Part shown: positions 1 through 7,677 of the stretch, piece after piece | Layout of the letters: each line of letters opens with the position of its first letter | Position numbering within the stretch: the first letter of the stretch is position 1 | Assembly (NCBI GenBank): GCA_020443295.1 | Contig: JAGRIJ010000074.1 | Location: 1 to 60,383 of the forward strand | From: Alphaproteobacteria bacterium | Lineage (GTDB): Bacteria; Pseudomonadota; Alphaproteobacteria; Micavibrionales; Micavibrionaceae | Length of the DNA: 60,383 nucleotides | Reading direction: 5' to 3' | Made by a program: the position numbers and the translations under genes | Notes under the pieces: model-generated | Told to the model about the DNA's origin: nothing | Database searches by the model: none | The model's input: the letters and a program-made list of their open reading frames with translations, nothing else

Positions 1-596
1 GCGCTGAATTTCTGGCGCAGGGAACTCTGTACCCCGACGTGATCGAGTCGGTGAGCTTTACCGGCGGGCCGAGCGTTACGATCAAAAGCCACCATAATGT
101 CGGCGGGCTGCCCGAACATATGGATCTGAAACTGGTCGAACCCCTGCGCGAACTGTTCAAGGACGAAGTGCGTGTGCTGGGCCGCGAACTCGGCATGCCC
201 GAAGATTTCATCCGAAGACACCCCTTCCCCGGACCGGGGCTTGCGATCCGCATCCCCGGTGAAATTACAGAGGAGAAGCTGGAGATTTTGCGCAAGGCGG
301 ATACGATCTATCTGGAGGAAATCCGTAATGCAGGGCTATACGATGCCATCTGGCAGGCGTTTGCCGTGTTGCTGCCCGTGCGCACCGTCGGCGTGATGGG
401 CGATGACCGCACTTATGATTATGTGTGCGCGCTGCGGGCCGTGACCAGCACGGACGGCATGACGGCGGATTATTTTCATTTCGATCATGAATTCCTCAGC
501 CGCGTAGCGACGCGCATCATCAACGAAGTCCGCGGCATCAACCGCGTGACCTACGACATCACCTCCAAACCCCCGGGAACGATTGAGTGGGAGTGA
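1..596 (+). CDS. guaA: GMP synthase (glutamine-hydrolysing), C-terminal part, truncated by window edge
   Basis: This is the last part of GuaA, which aminates XMP to GMP using ammonia from glutamine in purine synthesis. The reading frame is open from base 3, so the gene begins outside the window. The visible 197 or so residues cover the end of the ATP-pyrophosphatase domain ([14 protein letters not shown], then SHHNVGGLP) and the whole GMP-synthase dimerisation domain. Family hallmarks are [20 protein letters not shown] and the C-terminal KPPGTIEWE. The stop TGA at 594-596 is followed after one base by the ATG of the next gene, so that AT-rich gene could be translated from the guaA transcript. 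The identification is secure. There is nothing unusual in the part that is visible. Confidence 0.97.
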   Translation, partial: AEFLAQGTLYPDVIESVSFTGGPSVTIKSHHNVGGLPEHMDLKLVEPLRELFKDEVRVLGRELGMPEDFIRRHPFPGPGLAIRIPGEITEEKLEILRKADTIYLEEIRNAGLYDAIWQAFAVLLPVRTVGVMGDDRTYDYVCALRAVTSTDGMTADYFHFDHEFLSRVATRIINEVRGINRVTYDITSKPPGTIEWE

Positions 597-597
597 C

Positions 598-1398
598 ATG
601 GAGACAATAAATCTAAAAAGCTGGGAAGCTTTTGAAAAAGTAATAAACGACGACATAGAGTGGAAACAAGCAAACCAAAAGCCGCACAAGTACATTTCTG
701 ACATGCTCTATAGAGGACATGCTAGTTCAAAATGGAAACTTGAGACTTCTTTAGAAAGAGTACTAAAGAAAGAACATAAAGATGAATCTCTTTCGTGGGA
801 GAAGTATCACAGAATACTTCAAAGTATCGATCCTGCAATTCGCAGTTTTACAAATCATCAATATGAAGTCTTAGATTTTACAGACCAAAATACTTCAAGA
901 TTTGTGCCACCTGCATATGAATTTATGGTTTATATACGACATCATGGATTTCCTTCGCCGCTTTTGGATTGGTCTGCGTCACCTTATGTTGCAGCTTTTT
1001 TTGCATTTCAGGAGGCTAACGAAGAAACTGACATTGCTATCTTCTCTTATCGCGAGTACTTAGGAAGAGCAAAGGGCGGGTGGAGCGGACAACCAAAGAT
1101 CACGCAATTAGGGCCATACGCTCACACTCATAAAAGGCATTTTTTACAGCAATGCCAATACACCATATGTACAATTGAAAAAGAACAAGGCGATACAATA
1201 AAAAAATATTATTCACGCCATGAAGACGCAGAGTTTAGACATGATCAAGATTTACTGCGTAAATACGTTATACCGAGCAATGAAAAGCTAAAAGTATTAA
1301 GAAAATTAGAATCCATGAATATTAATTCATATTCTTTGTTTGGCACCGAAGAAAGTTTAATGGCCACTTTAGCTTTTCGCGAAATTACAGCAAACTAA
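598..1398 (+). CDS. FRG-domain protein, likely horizontally acquired
   Basis: A 266-residue protein with an N-terminal FRG domain, named for conserved Phe, Arg and Gly. The block LYRGHASSKWKLETSLER (about residues 36-53) and the later PSPLLDWSASPYVAAFFAF (about 119-137) are typical. No biochemical function is established for the domain, so none is assigned. I chose ATG 598 over the in-frame TTG at 583, which lies inside guaA. Base use differs sharply from both sides: two 60-base stretches I counted are about 35% and 42% G+C, while flanking genes are near 60%. The protein is also rich in Lys, Asn, Tyr and Ile. That, and its tight fit behind guaA, suggest recent insertion of a single cargo gene. 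No integrase or att repeat was seen. Confidence 0.8.
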   Translation: METINLKSWEAFEKVINDDIEWKQANQKPHKYISDMLYRGHASSKWKLETSLERVLKKEHKDESLSWEKYHRILQSIDPAIRSFTNHQYEVLDFTDQNTSRFVPPAYEFMVYIRHHGFPSPLLDWSASPYVAAFFAFQEANEETDIAIFSYREYLGRAKGGWSGQPKITQLGPYAHTHKRHFLQQCQYTICTIEKEQGDTIKKYYSRHEDAEFRHDQDLLRKYVIPSNEKLKVLRKLESMNINSYSLFGTEESLMATLAFREITAN

Positions 1399-1459
1399 TA
1401 AAATACCACATTTGACATCCCCACCCCTCACCGCTTATTCTTGAGGAAAGCGGGATGTT

Positions 1460-2140
1460 ATGAAAAGACAAAAGTTTATCACAGCCGAAAACCTGCCGAT
1501 TATGACCCGCGCTTTCGCGGAGTCGGTCGATCCCGCCTTGCGCTCCGGCGGGGACGTTACGGTTTCGCTGATCGGGGAGCCGGGGGTGGGGAAATCCTAT
1601 ATCTCCGGCAAACTGTCGGACGCCGTGACCGGGCCGCATATCACCGCGCTGACCATGACCGTTCCGCGCGATAATCTGCACGACCTCATCCTCTGGTCCG
1701 TGCGGGAGAGCGAGAGCCTGCAGATCCGGCAGGTGGACGAAGCCTCGACCCGTTTTGTGGGGCAGGAGTACCGCGATTTCGTCATCGCCCAGCGTGAATT
1801 GCACCCCGTTCCGCCGCGGGTCAAACCGGGGATTACCTTTGTCGAGCACCCCGACCCGGAGATGGAAGAGGCTTCGGATATTGTCGTGCGGCTGTCGTTT
1901 TCCGAGCACCAGAGGGCCGCGATCCTGATGCTGCGCGATAATATGTTCGGCGCCGCACCGGAGATCATAGCCTCTATCAAGGACGATATCGCACGGGTGA
2001 TGGCGCAGGGCTGCCTGCTGGAAATGGAGTTTCAGGGAAACCGGGTGGACCGCGTGCCGCTGATCGACTTTTTCGACGAACCCGCAGAAACGGAAATCGG
2101 CCGGGAAGACGACGAACCCGATCTCGAACTCGCCTTATAG
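1460..2140 (+). CDS. P-loop NTPase of unknown function
   Basis: A 226-residue protein. A Walker A motif, GEPGVGKS, lies at residues 39-46 after a hydrophobic beta strand (VTVSLI). This resembles small P-loop proteins such as the TsaE class (GxxGxGKT), but the protein is longer than TsaE and I see no other TsaE signature, so that link is weak. A clear Walker B was not found; ITFVEHPDPE near residue 130 is a candidate strand followed by acidic residues. The C-terminus is very acidic. The start ATG 1460 has a GAGGAAAG Shine-Dalgarno about 10 bases upstream. It stands alone on this strand between the FRG gene and a convergent unknown gene. Likely a real gene; the specific role is unknown. Confidence 0.7.
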   Translation: MKRQKFITAENLPIMTRAFAESVDPALRSGGDVTVSLIGEPGVGKSYISGKLSDAVTGPHITALTMTVPRDNLHDLILWSVRESESLQIRQVDEASTRFVGQEYRDFVIAQRELHPVPPRVKPGITFVEHPDPEMEEASDIVVRLSFSEHQRAAILMLRDNMFGAAPEIIASIKDDIARVMAQGCLLEMEFQGNRVDRVPLIDFFDEPAETEIGREDDEPDLELAL

Positions 2141-2144
2141 ATTT

Positions 2145-2837
2145 TTAGCCCGCCTGCGCGTATTTCGTGTCTATGGATTTGGGGTCCATTTTTGACATGG
2201 GGATCGCGGCCTCCATCACGATTTTTGCCGCAAGGCCGGGGCTGAAAGAGTCTTTGACCTCATAGATGAGCTTCTGCGCGATCATCGCGTAGGTCCAGCC
2301 CCAGAACAGCGGCTCGATTTTATGTTTTATCTGGATCTCGTTGGTCGGCCCCCAAAGCTGCAGCCCTGTGACGGGGAGCTCCCGCGGCATATGTTCGGGC
2401 GGCAAGCGCGGTTCGTAAAATTCCTTGTGACCGATTTTGGAGGCGTAAAATCCCGCGATTTCCTCGCGGTCAGGCAAGAACTCTTCGCCCAGATGCTGCG
2501 CCGGACCGGCCACAAGCGAATAGACCGAAATGCGGCCTTCCTGCGTTGAAAGCAGCGGTTCGTTCAGATGGTCGCCGTAAAAAAATGTTTCCTTGTCCTC
2601 GGTGTAAATTCTGGTGAAGGCCTGCTGGATGGGTATGATTCCCTTTTTTACCAAGGCTTCGCGAATGGCGATCTGGCAGCCAAAGCCCGCGAGGGCGCCG
2701 AGATTGCTGAACAGCGTTTCCAGTTCGCGGCTTTTTCCATTTTTTTCCTGCGCATCCGCCTGCGAAAATTTCTTGCGGTAGTCGTTGCGGAGATAGTTCA
2801 GAATTTCCTGTTGCGCCAGAGCGTGTTCGTTGTTCAT
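2145..2837 (-). CDS. hypothetical protein, 230 aa
   Basis: I do not recognise this protein. It starts with a polar alpha-helical region rich in Gln, Glu and Lys (about residues 1-45), followed by a small glycine-rich hydrophobic patch (GALAGFGCQIAIREAL) and a mixed alpha/beta region with several aromatic residues (LQLWGPTNEIQ, LFWGWTYAMIAQ). There is no signal peptide or clear membrane span, so it is probably cytoplasmic. I prefer ATG 2837 to the upstream TTG 2852 because GGAAG precedes it at normal spacing. It converges with the P-loop gene, with only a few bases between the two stops. The upstream region to 3018 is AT-rich and may hold its promoter. Confidence 0.6.
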   Translation of the reverse strand: MNNEHALAQQEILNYLRNDYRKKFSQADAQEKNGKSRELETLFSNLGALAGFGCQIAIREALVKKGIIPIQQAFTRIYTEDKETFFYGDHLNEPLLSTQEGRISVYSLVAGPAQHLGEEFLPDREEIAGFYASKIGHKEFYEPRLPPEHMPRELPVTGLQLWGPTNEIQIKHKIEPLFWGWTYAMIAQKLIYEVKDSFSPGLAAKIVMEAAIPMSKMDPKSIDTKYAQAG

Positions 2838-3018
2838 GAATAAAACTTCCAATCTTTAATTACTTTTATAGAATAGTTTTGTTTTACACGGTTTTTCTGG
2901 ATATGGAAATCTTATTGATTCCGGTCATTGGTCCGGTGATGCCAGCGCAGCATTGACCATCCTGTAGCGCAGGCCTAAAATTCCAGATAGTGTTTGTTCC
3001 ATCATAAGGGCGCATCCC

Positions 3019-3531
3019 ATGGCCCGCGCCAGACGACTTAAAGAATATATCGATTCCGACCCGCCGACCTTTTCCCTCTGGTGGCATGTCGTTTCTGTCT
3101 TTTTGTGTTATCTGTTCGGGGTTCTTTCATTCATGGTTGCCGTATTTATGAATGCCGGGCCTATGATCGCGTTTGTTTCCCTTGTCGGTCCTATTTGCGG
3201 ACTGCCTTTTATCGGCCTTGCTTTCCTCGGCTTCGTTTTTCGCAAGGAGGCGATTGAACAGGATCCGCTGCTCTTGTGCGTCATTTTGCCGTTCGCGGTG
3301 GCGCTTTGCTGGTACGGGATCGAGGTGTTTTTTCTGGGCGGCGATTTTCACGAAAAGAGTGCTTTTGGATTCCCGCATTTTTTTGAATATTCCCTGACAA
3401 CCCGGCTGAGTTATGCTTTCTTCGTGTCGGCCTATAGCAGCAATCTCTATTACTGGCTTCTCAGGGATGTGATGCGGCGCGAGCGCAACAAACGGATTAA
3501 ACATGCGCTTGAACGGGGGGAAGAGATATGA
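3019..3531 (+). CDS. small inner-membrane protein, about four membrane spans
   Basis: A 170-residue hydrophobic protein. After a basic N-terminus (MARARRLKEY) come hydrophobic segments at roughly residues 20-42, 45-75, 85-105 and a final segment near 125-150, with an Arg/Lys-rich cytoplasmic tail (RRERNKRIKHALERGEE). I do not recognise a family. Its stop overlaps the start of a 27-codon ORF (ATGA at 3528-3531). That ORF overlaps the start of the RlaP-like gene in the same way, so the three may be translationally coupled. The role is unknown. The spans were judged by eye from hydrophobicity. Confidence 0.6.
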   Translation: MARARRLKEYIDSDPPTFSLWWHVVSVFLCYLFGVLSFMVAVFMNAGPMIAFVSLVGPICGLPFIGLAFLGFVFRKEAIEQDPLLLCVILPFAVALCWYGIEVFFLGGDFHEKSAFGFPHFFEYSLTTRLSYAFFVSAYSSNLYYWLLRDVMRRERNKRIKHALERGEEI

Positions 3532-3611
3532 AAGCTGACGCGGTTATGCCGGGTGTCGAGGCTGGGACCCTGCGGATGAAGGACCGCACGGGCGGAGGGA
3601 TCGAGCTATGA
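3528..3611 (+). CDS. 27-codon ORF bridging two genes by ATGA overlaps
   Basis: An ATG at 3528 overlaps the stop of the membrane-protein gene (ATGA). The frame then stays open for 27 codons and ends with a TGA that overlaps the ATG of the next gene (ATGA at 3608-3611). A purine-rich GGGGGAAGAG lies just upstream of its start. The peptide is polar (it begins MKADAVMPG) and resembles nothing I know. It may serve only to carry ribosomes from one gene to the next. Both overlaps could also be chance, so this is tentative. Confidence 0.35.
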   Translation: MKADAVMPGVEAGTLRMKDRTGGGIEL

Positions 3612-4408
3612 AGCCCGGCGCTGTCATTGATCCCGCCGTAAAGAGCGATATCCAGGCGGCGCTGACGCGGGCGGAGGGGGAGCATGGCGTGCGGATCCTG
3701 CATGCGGCGGAGTCGGGGAGCCGGGCGTGGGGGTTCGCCTCGCCGGACAGCGATTACGACGTGCGGTTCTTCTATGTTCATCCGAGGGACTGGTATGTGA
3801 GCATTTTTCCGGGGCGGGATGTGATCGAATACCCCATTACGGGCGTGTTCGATATCAACGGCTGGGATCTGCGGAAAACGTTGGAACTTTCGCTCAAATC
3901 CAACGCGATAGTCATGGAATGGCTGACCTCGCCCTTTCATTACCGATCCGATCCCGCCTTCGCGCAGTCATTAAAGGATTTCTGGCTGCGCGTGGCCGAC
4001 CGGAAAGCGCTTTTATACCACTATATCAATATGGGCACGCGGCAGGTGGACCAGAACTGGCGCACGCGCGAGACGATTGCCGTAAAAAAATATCTTTATG
4101 TGTTGCGGCCTGCAATGGCGCTGCGGTGGCTGCGGCTGCGCGGGGAGAATTTACAAAACCTGCCCATGAACATGCAGGAGCTGATGGACGGGTGCGACCT
4201 GCCGGATAATATCCGCGCCGAAGTCCATGCATTGATTGCGCGGAAAGCGAATTTGAACGAGAGGCAGGAGACGGGGCGCATCACAGCGCTCGACGCTTTC
4301 GCAGATCATGAATATACCGAGGCTGGTACGCTGATTGCATCGCTTCCGGCGCGTAAGAAAAATTTTGCGGCAGAGGCGGATGAATTTTTGCGCCGCTGGG
4401 TGTTTTAG
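3608..4408 (+). CDS. RlaP-type nucleotidyltransferase (DNA polymerase beta fold)
   Basis: A 266-residue protein of the predicted nucleotidyltransferase family represented by RlaP/YcgL. The signature GSRAWGFASPDSDYDVRF (about residues 37-54) has the GS of the pol-beta fold and the metal-binding D-x-D (DYDVR). The segment VFDINGWDLRKTLELSLKSN and the later YLYVLRPAMALRWL are also typical. Some RlaP proteins sit in RNA-repair gene sets with RtcB or RtcA, but neither is seen here, so the substrate is open. The start ATG 3608 has GGAGGG about 11 bases upstream. It overlaps the small ORF before it by four bases. Family call is firm; function is inferred from family only. Confidence 0.8.
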   Translation: MKPGAVIDPAVKSDIQAALTRAEGEHGVRILHAAESGSRAWGFASPDSDYDVRFFYVHPRDWYVSIFPGRDVIEYPITGVFDINGWDLRKTLELSLKSNAIVMEWLTSPFHYRSDPAFAQSLKDFWLRVADRKALLYHYINMGTRQVDQNWRTRETIAVKKYLYVLRPAMALRWLRLRGENLQNLPMNMQELMDGCDLPDNIRAEVHALIARKANLNERQETGRITALDAFADHEYTEAGTLIASLPARKKNFAAEADEFLRRWVF

Positions 4409-4445
4409 CGTATCGTTCTGCGTGTGTTAATTTCGGGAGATTTCC

Positions 4446-4865
4446 ATGAGACAAGCGAGGATTTTTGTTTTTCTTTTCAGCGCCGCGCTTGGATTAAGCG
4501 GGTGCGGAGCCAACACGGCGGCTAACCAGAACACGCTCACGCAGGCGCAGATGCTCTCACCCGCCGCGAGTTGCAATGAGCTTGCGCAGAGCATTCATGC
4601 GATGGACCAGATTATTATCGCGGGCGGAGGAACGCCCACCAATTACAGCGGGGTGGCCACGCAGACGGTCAATTCAGGCCTTTATGCCTCCGGCGTGGCG
4701 CGAAAGGTGCCGGGGGTCGGGGCGCTGACGAATACGGTTTCCTCGCTGACCCGAAGCGGGAGCGGCAACCAGGTCCAGGCCCAGCAAATGTACCAGGCCC
4801 AGACACAGAAGCAGCGCTTGATCGGGCTGTTCCAGCAAAAGCAGTGCCGGCTGGTTTCCCCGTAA
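4446..4865 (+). CDS. small lipoprotein
   Basis: A 139-residue exported protein. The basic start MRQAR, hydrophobic core IFVFLFSAALGL and lipobox LSGC (Cys20) mark a signal-peptidase II lipoprotein. The mature part is low in charge and rich in Gln, Thr, Asn, Ser and Ala, with a helix-like QVQAQQMYQAQTQKQRL segment near the C-terminus and two further Cys (CNELAQS and QCRL) that could pair. I do not recognise a domain. GGGAG lies about 9 bases upstream of ATG 4446. It is followed at about 70 bases by the histidine-rich protein gene, and the two could form one unit. The localisation call is sound; the role is unknown. Confidence 0.7.
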   Translation: MRQARIFVFLFSAALGLSGCGANTAANQNTLTQAQMLSPAASCNELAQSIHAMDQIIIAGGGTPTNYSGVATQTVNSGLYASGVARKVPGVGALTNTVSSLTRSGSGNQVQAQQMYQAQTQKQRLIGLFQQKQCRLVSP

Positions 4866-4935
4866 GATAATGCTTGCGGGAGGACCCGGTTTCCGGGCTA
4901 AAATAGCAATCGTATGAACTTTGGAGAGTTGCGCC

Positions 4936-5283
4936 GTGAGCGATCATTTCAGCCGGATTAAAAAAGCCTTGTCGATGTCCACCACACTGCCCGCCGGAAG
5001 CGGCGGCGGGCCGCTTTGGCTTGAAGGAGGGCTTATGGGACATGGTCATGCGCACAGCGATCATCATGATCACCATCATCATGACGGGTGCTGCGGGCAC
5101 GACCACGATCATCATCATGTCCACCACGGAGCGGAGCAAGAGCACGATCATGAAGGAGCCTGCTGCGGGCACGAGCATCATGACTCAGATTTCAAGGCTG
5201 CAGTAAAAGCGATTTCAGAGCACGATGAAGACGATGAGGAATGCGATACTACCAACCCCTCCGGCGGGTGCGGGTGTTGTTAA
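4936..5283 (+). CDS. histidine-rich, cysteine-tailed putative metal-binding protein
   Basis: A 115-residue protein. The first 30 residues are ordinary (MSDHFSRIKKALSM and a Gly/Ser stretch). From about residue 34 there are dense His/Asp runs (HGHAHSDHHDHHHHDG, then HDHDHHHVHHG), three Cys-Cys-Gly-His-type motifs (GCCGHDH, ACCGHEH) and a final GGCGCC. Such sequence binds transition metals (Ni, Zn, Co or Cu). No signal peptide is visible, so it is probably cytoplasmic, acting as a store or chaperone. I chose GTG 4936 because TTGGAGAG lies 8-15 bases upstream; TTG 4921 sits inside that site. No metal transporter or metalloenzyme gene is next to it, so the metal and client are open. Low-complexity coding is real in this frame: other frames give unnatural repeats. 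Confidence 0.65.
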   Translation: MSDHFSRIKKALSMSTTLPAGSGGGPLWLEGGLMGHGHAHSDHHDHHHHDGCCGHDHDHHHVHHGAEQEHDHEGACCGHEHHDSDFKAAVKAISEHDEDDEECDTTNPSGGCGCC

Positions 5284-5293
5284 GGCGGGCGTA

Positions 5294-5671
5294 TTACTTT
5301 TTAATCCAAAGTTTCAGATCTTTATAACCTGCCATGCGGCATTGTTTTTCGAGGGCTTTCTTTTTCTGGACTGCGATGGTGTCTCGTAACGACATTGAGT
5401 TCAGTTCTTCCATTTTTGTGTGGTATGCCGCTTTCATGTCGTCTCCGCCCTTTGCTAACGCCGCCTTGTAAAAGGCAACGGAAGCTGCATAGTAACTATC
5501 AATTACATCAGGCGGCGTCTTGCCCTGTTTTTCCGTTGCAAGATAAGAAAAAATAGCAGAACACTCGGCATAAAGATTTGCCGTCAATATGTCGTTATCG
5601 TCTACCGCCAAGGACGGCGTTGCCACAAACGATAAGCCTGCCGCGAGTACCCATAACAAGGTTTTTTTCAT
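5294..5671 (-). CDS. small periplasmic protein
   Basis: A 125-residue protein with a signal peptide (MKKTLLWVLAAGLSFVATPSLA) and cleavage probably after SLA at residue 22. The mature region is about 100 residues, mainly helical, with two Cys (YAECSAI and EKQCRM) that could form a disulfide across the domain, and a lysine-rich end. I do not recognise the family. The inner ATG 5671 gives a standard signal peptide and is preferred to ATG 5683. It is convergent with the His-rich gene and only about 10 bases separate the stops. Confidence 0.65.
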   Translation of the reverse strand: MKKTLLWVLAAGLSFVATPSLAVDDNDILTANLYAECSAIFSYLATEKQGKTPPDVIDSYYAASVAFYKAALAKGGDDMKAAYHTKMEELNSMSLRDTIAVQKKKALEKQCRMAGYKDLKLWIKK

Positions 5672-5812
5672 CGTTTTCTCCATGCCCGATTATACCCTTT
5701 ACATTATACTTCCCAGTATATGCCTTTCCTTCGGATTTCACAAAAATACTTTCGGTTTTGGCCTTTTCTCTTGTTCTACTTTTATTGTTATGTCGTATAA
5801 AAATCAACCAAA

Positions 5813-6769
5813 TTAGAGTTCCGGCATACGGTGCAGCAGGCTTTCGCCGTCCAAGCTTTCTTCGCCCGGCTCGGGAATAATGCGGGGACTTAAGCGGCCG
5901 CGAAGCAATTCCGGCAGGCCCCAGGCACAAATATTGAACGGGGAAAAATTTCCTTCCGTCACAGACCCGAATTCAAGTTCCTGACCATCGTTCATCGTCA
6001 CCGTCCCCGCACCAAAACTTCCGTTCCGGTTGGCCTGCACAGGGATGGCCAAAACCTTCATTTTATTAAAGAGTTTTGTTACTATTGACCGGTCCGCAGA
6101 TTTATGCGCATTGACGCTTTGCAGCATTTCCTCGCGTTCTTCTCCTTCGGCCATATGCTCAACACGGCTTTCGTTGGAATGGCGGATTACACTGATGAAG
6201 GTGTGCTGTCCTATTTTCAGGTGTTTGAGGCCCATGCCTTTTGCGCGCTGCAAAAAATCTGTGTCGTCGCCGCCCCAGCCCCGCAAATTTTCATCATAGC
6301 CGTGCAGGCGCAAAAAATTGTCTCTGGAGATTGCAACGCGACCGTAATAGCCCCCGTCCTCATACCCCCGGGTGTGGAAGAAAATATGCGACGGGTTGAC
6401 TACGATTTCGCTGTCTTCCCGAAATACTCTTGCCAGATAGTCCGCAAATCCCGTCCCTGTAAAATTATCGGCGTCAACATTGCACACGACATCTCCGGTT
6501 GCCATACGATGGGCCATATTTTTCGCATGGGCCATATGAAAATGCTGCGGTTCCGTCGTGACGCCATAACGAAGGACGCCCATCTCCATGTAGCGCGCCA
6601 TGTCCCGATCCGTCATGATCCATTCATGCAGATCGTCACCGCTGTTATAGTTGAGCACAACAAATTCAACATCTGCACGGCCATCGATGTTATCGCGGAT
6701 ATTCTGCGGCAGGGTTTCTTTCAAATGGTGGGCACGGCCCATGCAAGTGGTGCAGAAGGATATTTTCAT
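5813..6769 (-). CDS. GT-A fold glycosyltransferase (family 2 / GT7 C-like)
   Basis: A 318-residue putative glycosyltransferase. The N-terminal strand ISFCTTCMGRAHHLKETLP and FVVLNYNSGDDL fit the nucleotide-binding half of a GT-A fold. VVCNVDADNF (about residue 115) holds the D-x-D metal/nucleotide-sugar motif. The segment LRGWGGDDTDFLQRA (about residue 183) matches the GWGxEDxD motif of galactosyltransferase-like GT7/GT27 C-terminal domains. There is no signal peptide, so it acts in the cytoplasm, adding a sugar to an unknown acceptor. The C-terminal 70 residues match nothing I know. It lies just downstream of the glutaminase-like gene on the same strand. Donor and acceptor cannot be deduced. 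Confidence 0.75.
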   Translation of the reverse strand: MKISFCTTCMGRAHHLKETLPQNIRDNIDGRADVEFVVLNYNSGDDLHEWIMTDRDMARYMEMGVLRYGVTTEPQHFHMAHAKNMAHRMATGDVVCNVDADNFTGTGFADYLARVFREDSEIVVNPSHIFFHTRGYEDGGYYGRVAISRDNFLRLHGYDENLRGWGGDDTDFLQRAKGMGLKHLKIGQHTFISVIRHSNESRVEHMAEGEEREEMLQSVNAHKSADRSIVTKLFNKMKVLAIPVQANRNGSFGAGTVTMNDGQELEFGSVTEGNFSPFNICAWGLPELLRGRLSPRIIPEPGEESLDGESLLHRMPEL

Positions 6770-6809
6770 TTTGCAAAATAATCCTAAATATTCTTTCCTT
6801 GGTTCAAAG

Positions 6810-7574
6810 TCATAATCCTGACTCCGGTCCTGAGTCGCGTTGCGGTTCTGCGTTGCGCCTATCCTCCAGCCATTTGGCTTTCAAGGGGGTGTCGACCGGG
6901 TTCAAGTCCAGTTTTCTCAGTTCGTTTTTGACTTCCAAATGGGATTTGCCGCGAGAAACCATTTCCCTTACTGATCCCTTTTCAGGTAGCGGGGAGCCTA
7001 TTTCATTAAAGTAGAGATAATCCGGTTCAGTCAGTTCAAATTTCAATTCTACGCCTTCCTCGTAAGGCTTGAAGTCGTTACGCCATTGTTCCAATTCGGG
7101 AGGTGCGTCATAGAAATACGTATCGAAAACCAGACGCCGTCCTTCCGCCGTCGTTATCACCGGCGCGACGTGAATGTTAAAGGGTTCGTCGTTTGTCACC
7201 CTGTTTGCAGCACTTTCACCGAAATTTCTTGCATGCCGGGTATATTTAATCTCGACAGGAGACTTAATTAAAAAATTCGGCTTGCCATTTGAGGTAAGAG
7301 GAGAGGAGATCCAGCCCTTCTGGATGTTCTTTACGCCACGCTCCGCAAGAATCTCGTATATTGCGTGCGCCCGCAGATTGCACCCGGCACCATCGGACAC
7401 TTCCGATTTGTGGGAAAGCTCCATGGCGCGAATTTCGGCAAACAGTTCCAGCGCCTGTTCGTCCGTAAGTACTATATCCGATGGAGAATCTTCCTGCGCT
7501 TGACCCAGCAAGGCGTCTTTTATAGCGTTGACGCCGTTCATGAAAAAATCGGTTAATCTCGTTCCCGCTCGCAC
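6810..7574 (-). CDS. protein-glutaminase-like (Cys-His-Asp) protein
   Basis: A 254-residue protein without a signal peptide. The central part resembles bacterial protein-glutamine glutaminases and their papain/transglutaminase-like fold. AGCNLRAHAIYEIL (about residues 64-77) gives the nucleophile Cys followed by R-A-H. FNIHVAPVI (about 133-141) supplies the catalytic His. LVFDTYF (about 149-155) supplies the Asp, and a Trp follows as in that family. The triad is seen; the chemistry (deamidating Gln side chains in proteins) is inferred from the family. The N-terminal 60 residues are a helical extension and the C-terminal 80 are polar. Start could be GTG 7574 or ATG 7541; neither has a strong ribosome site. 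It could act on a partner in the cell or be exported by an unconventional route. Confidence 0.55.
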   Translation of the reverse strand: MRAGTRLTDFFMNGVNAIKDALLGQAQEDSPSDIVLTDEQALELFAEIRAMELSHKSEVSDGAGCNLRAHAIYEILAERGVKNIQKGWISSPLTSNGKPNFLIKSPVEIKYTRHARNFGESAANRVTNDEPFNIHVAPVITTAEGRRLVFDTYFYDAPPELEQWRNDFKPYEEGVELKFELTEPDYLYFNEIGSPLPEKGSVREMVSRGKSHLEVKNELRKLDLNPVDTPLKAKWLEDRRNAEPQRDSGPESGL

Positions 7575-7677
7575 TTCGAACCTTTTCCCGTAAGATATTA
7601 TGTTTTCTTTGCATTCGGGCAGTTTCTGTGCATAAATACCGCCCCTAAACCTATGACATTAACAGGATTATAAGGCT

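Noticed and set aside
5021..5206. Met/Ile/Thr-rich ORF inside the histidine-rich gene
   Set aside because: It is the +1 reading of the CAT-rich repeat; the composition is unnatural (runs of IMI, TTI) and there is no start site.
6104..6781. 225-aa ORF opposite the GT-A gene
   Set aside because: No conserved motifs; the minus-strand frame has D-x-D and GWGGDD.
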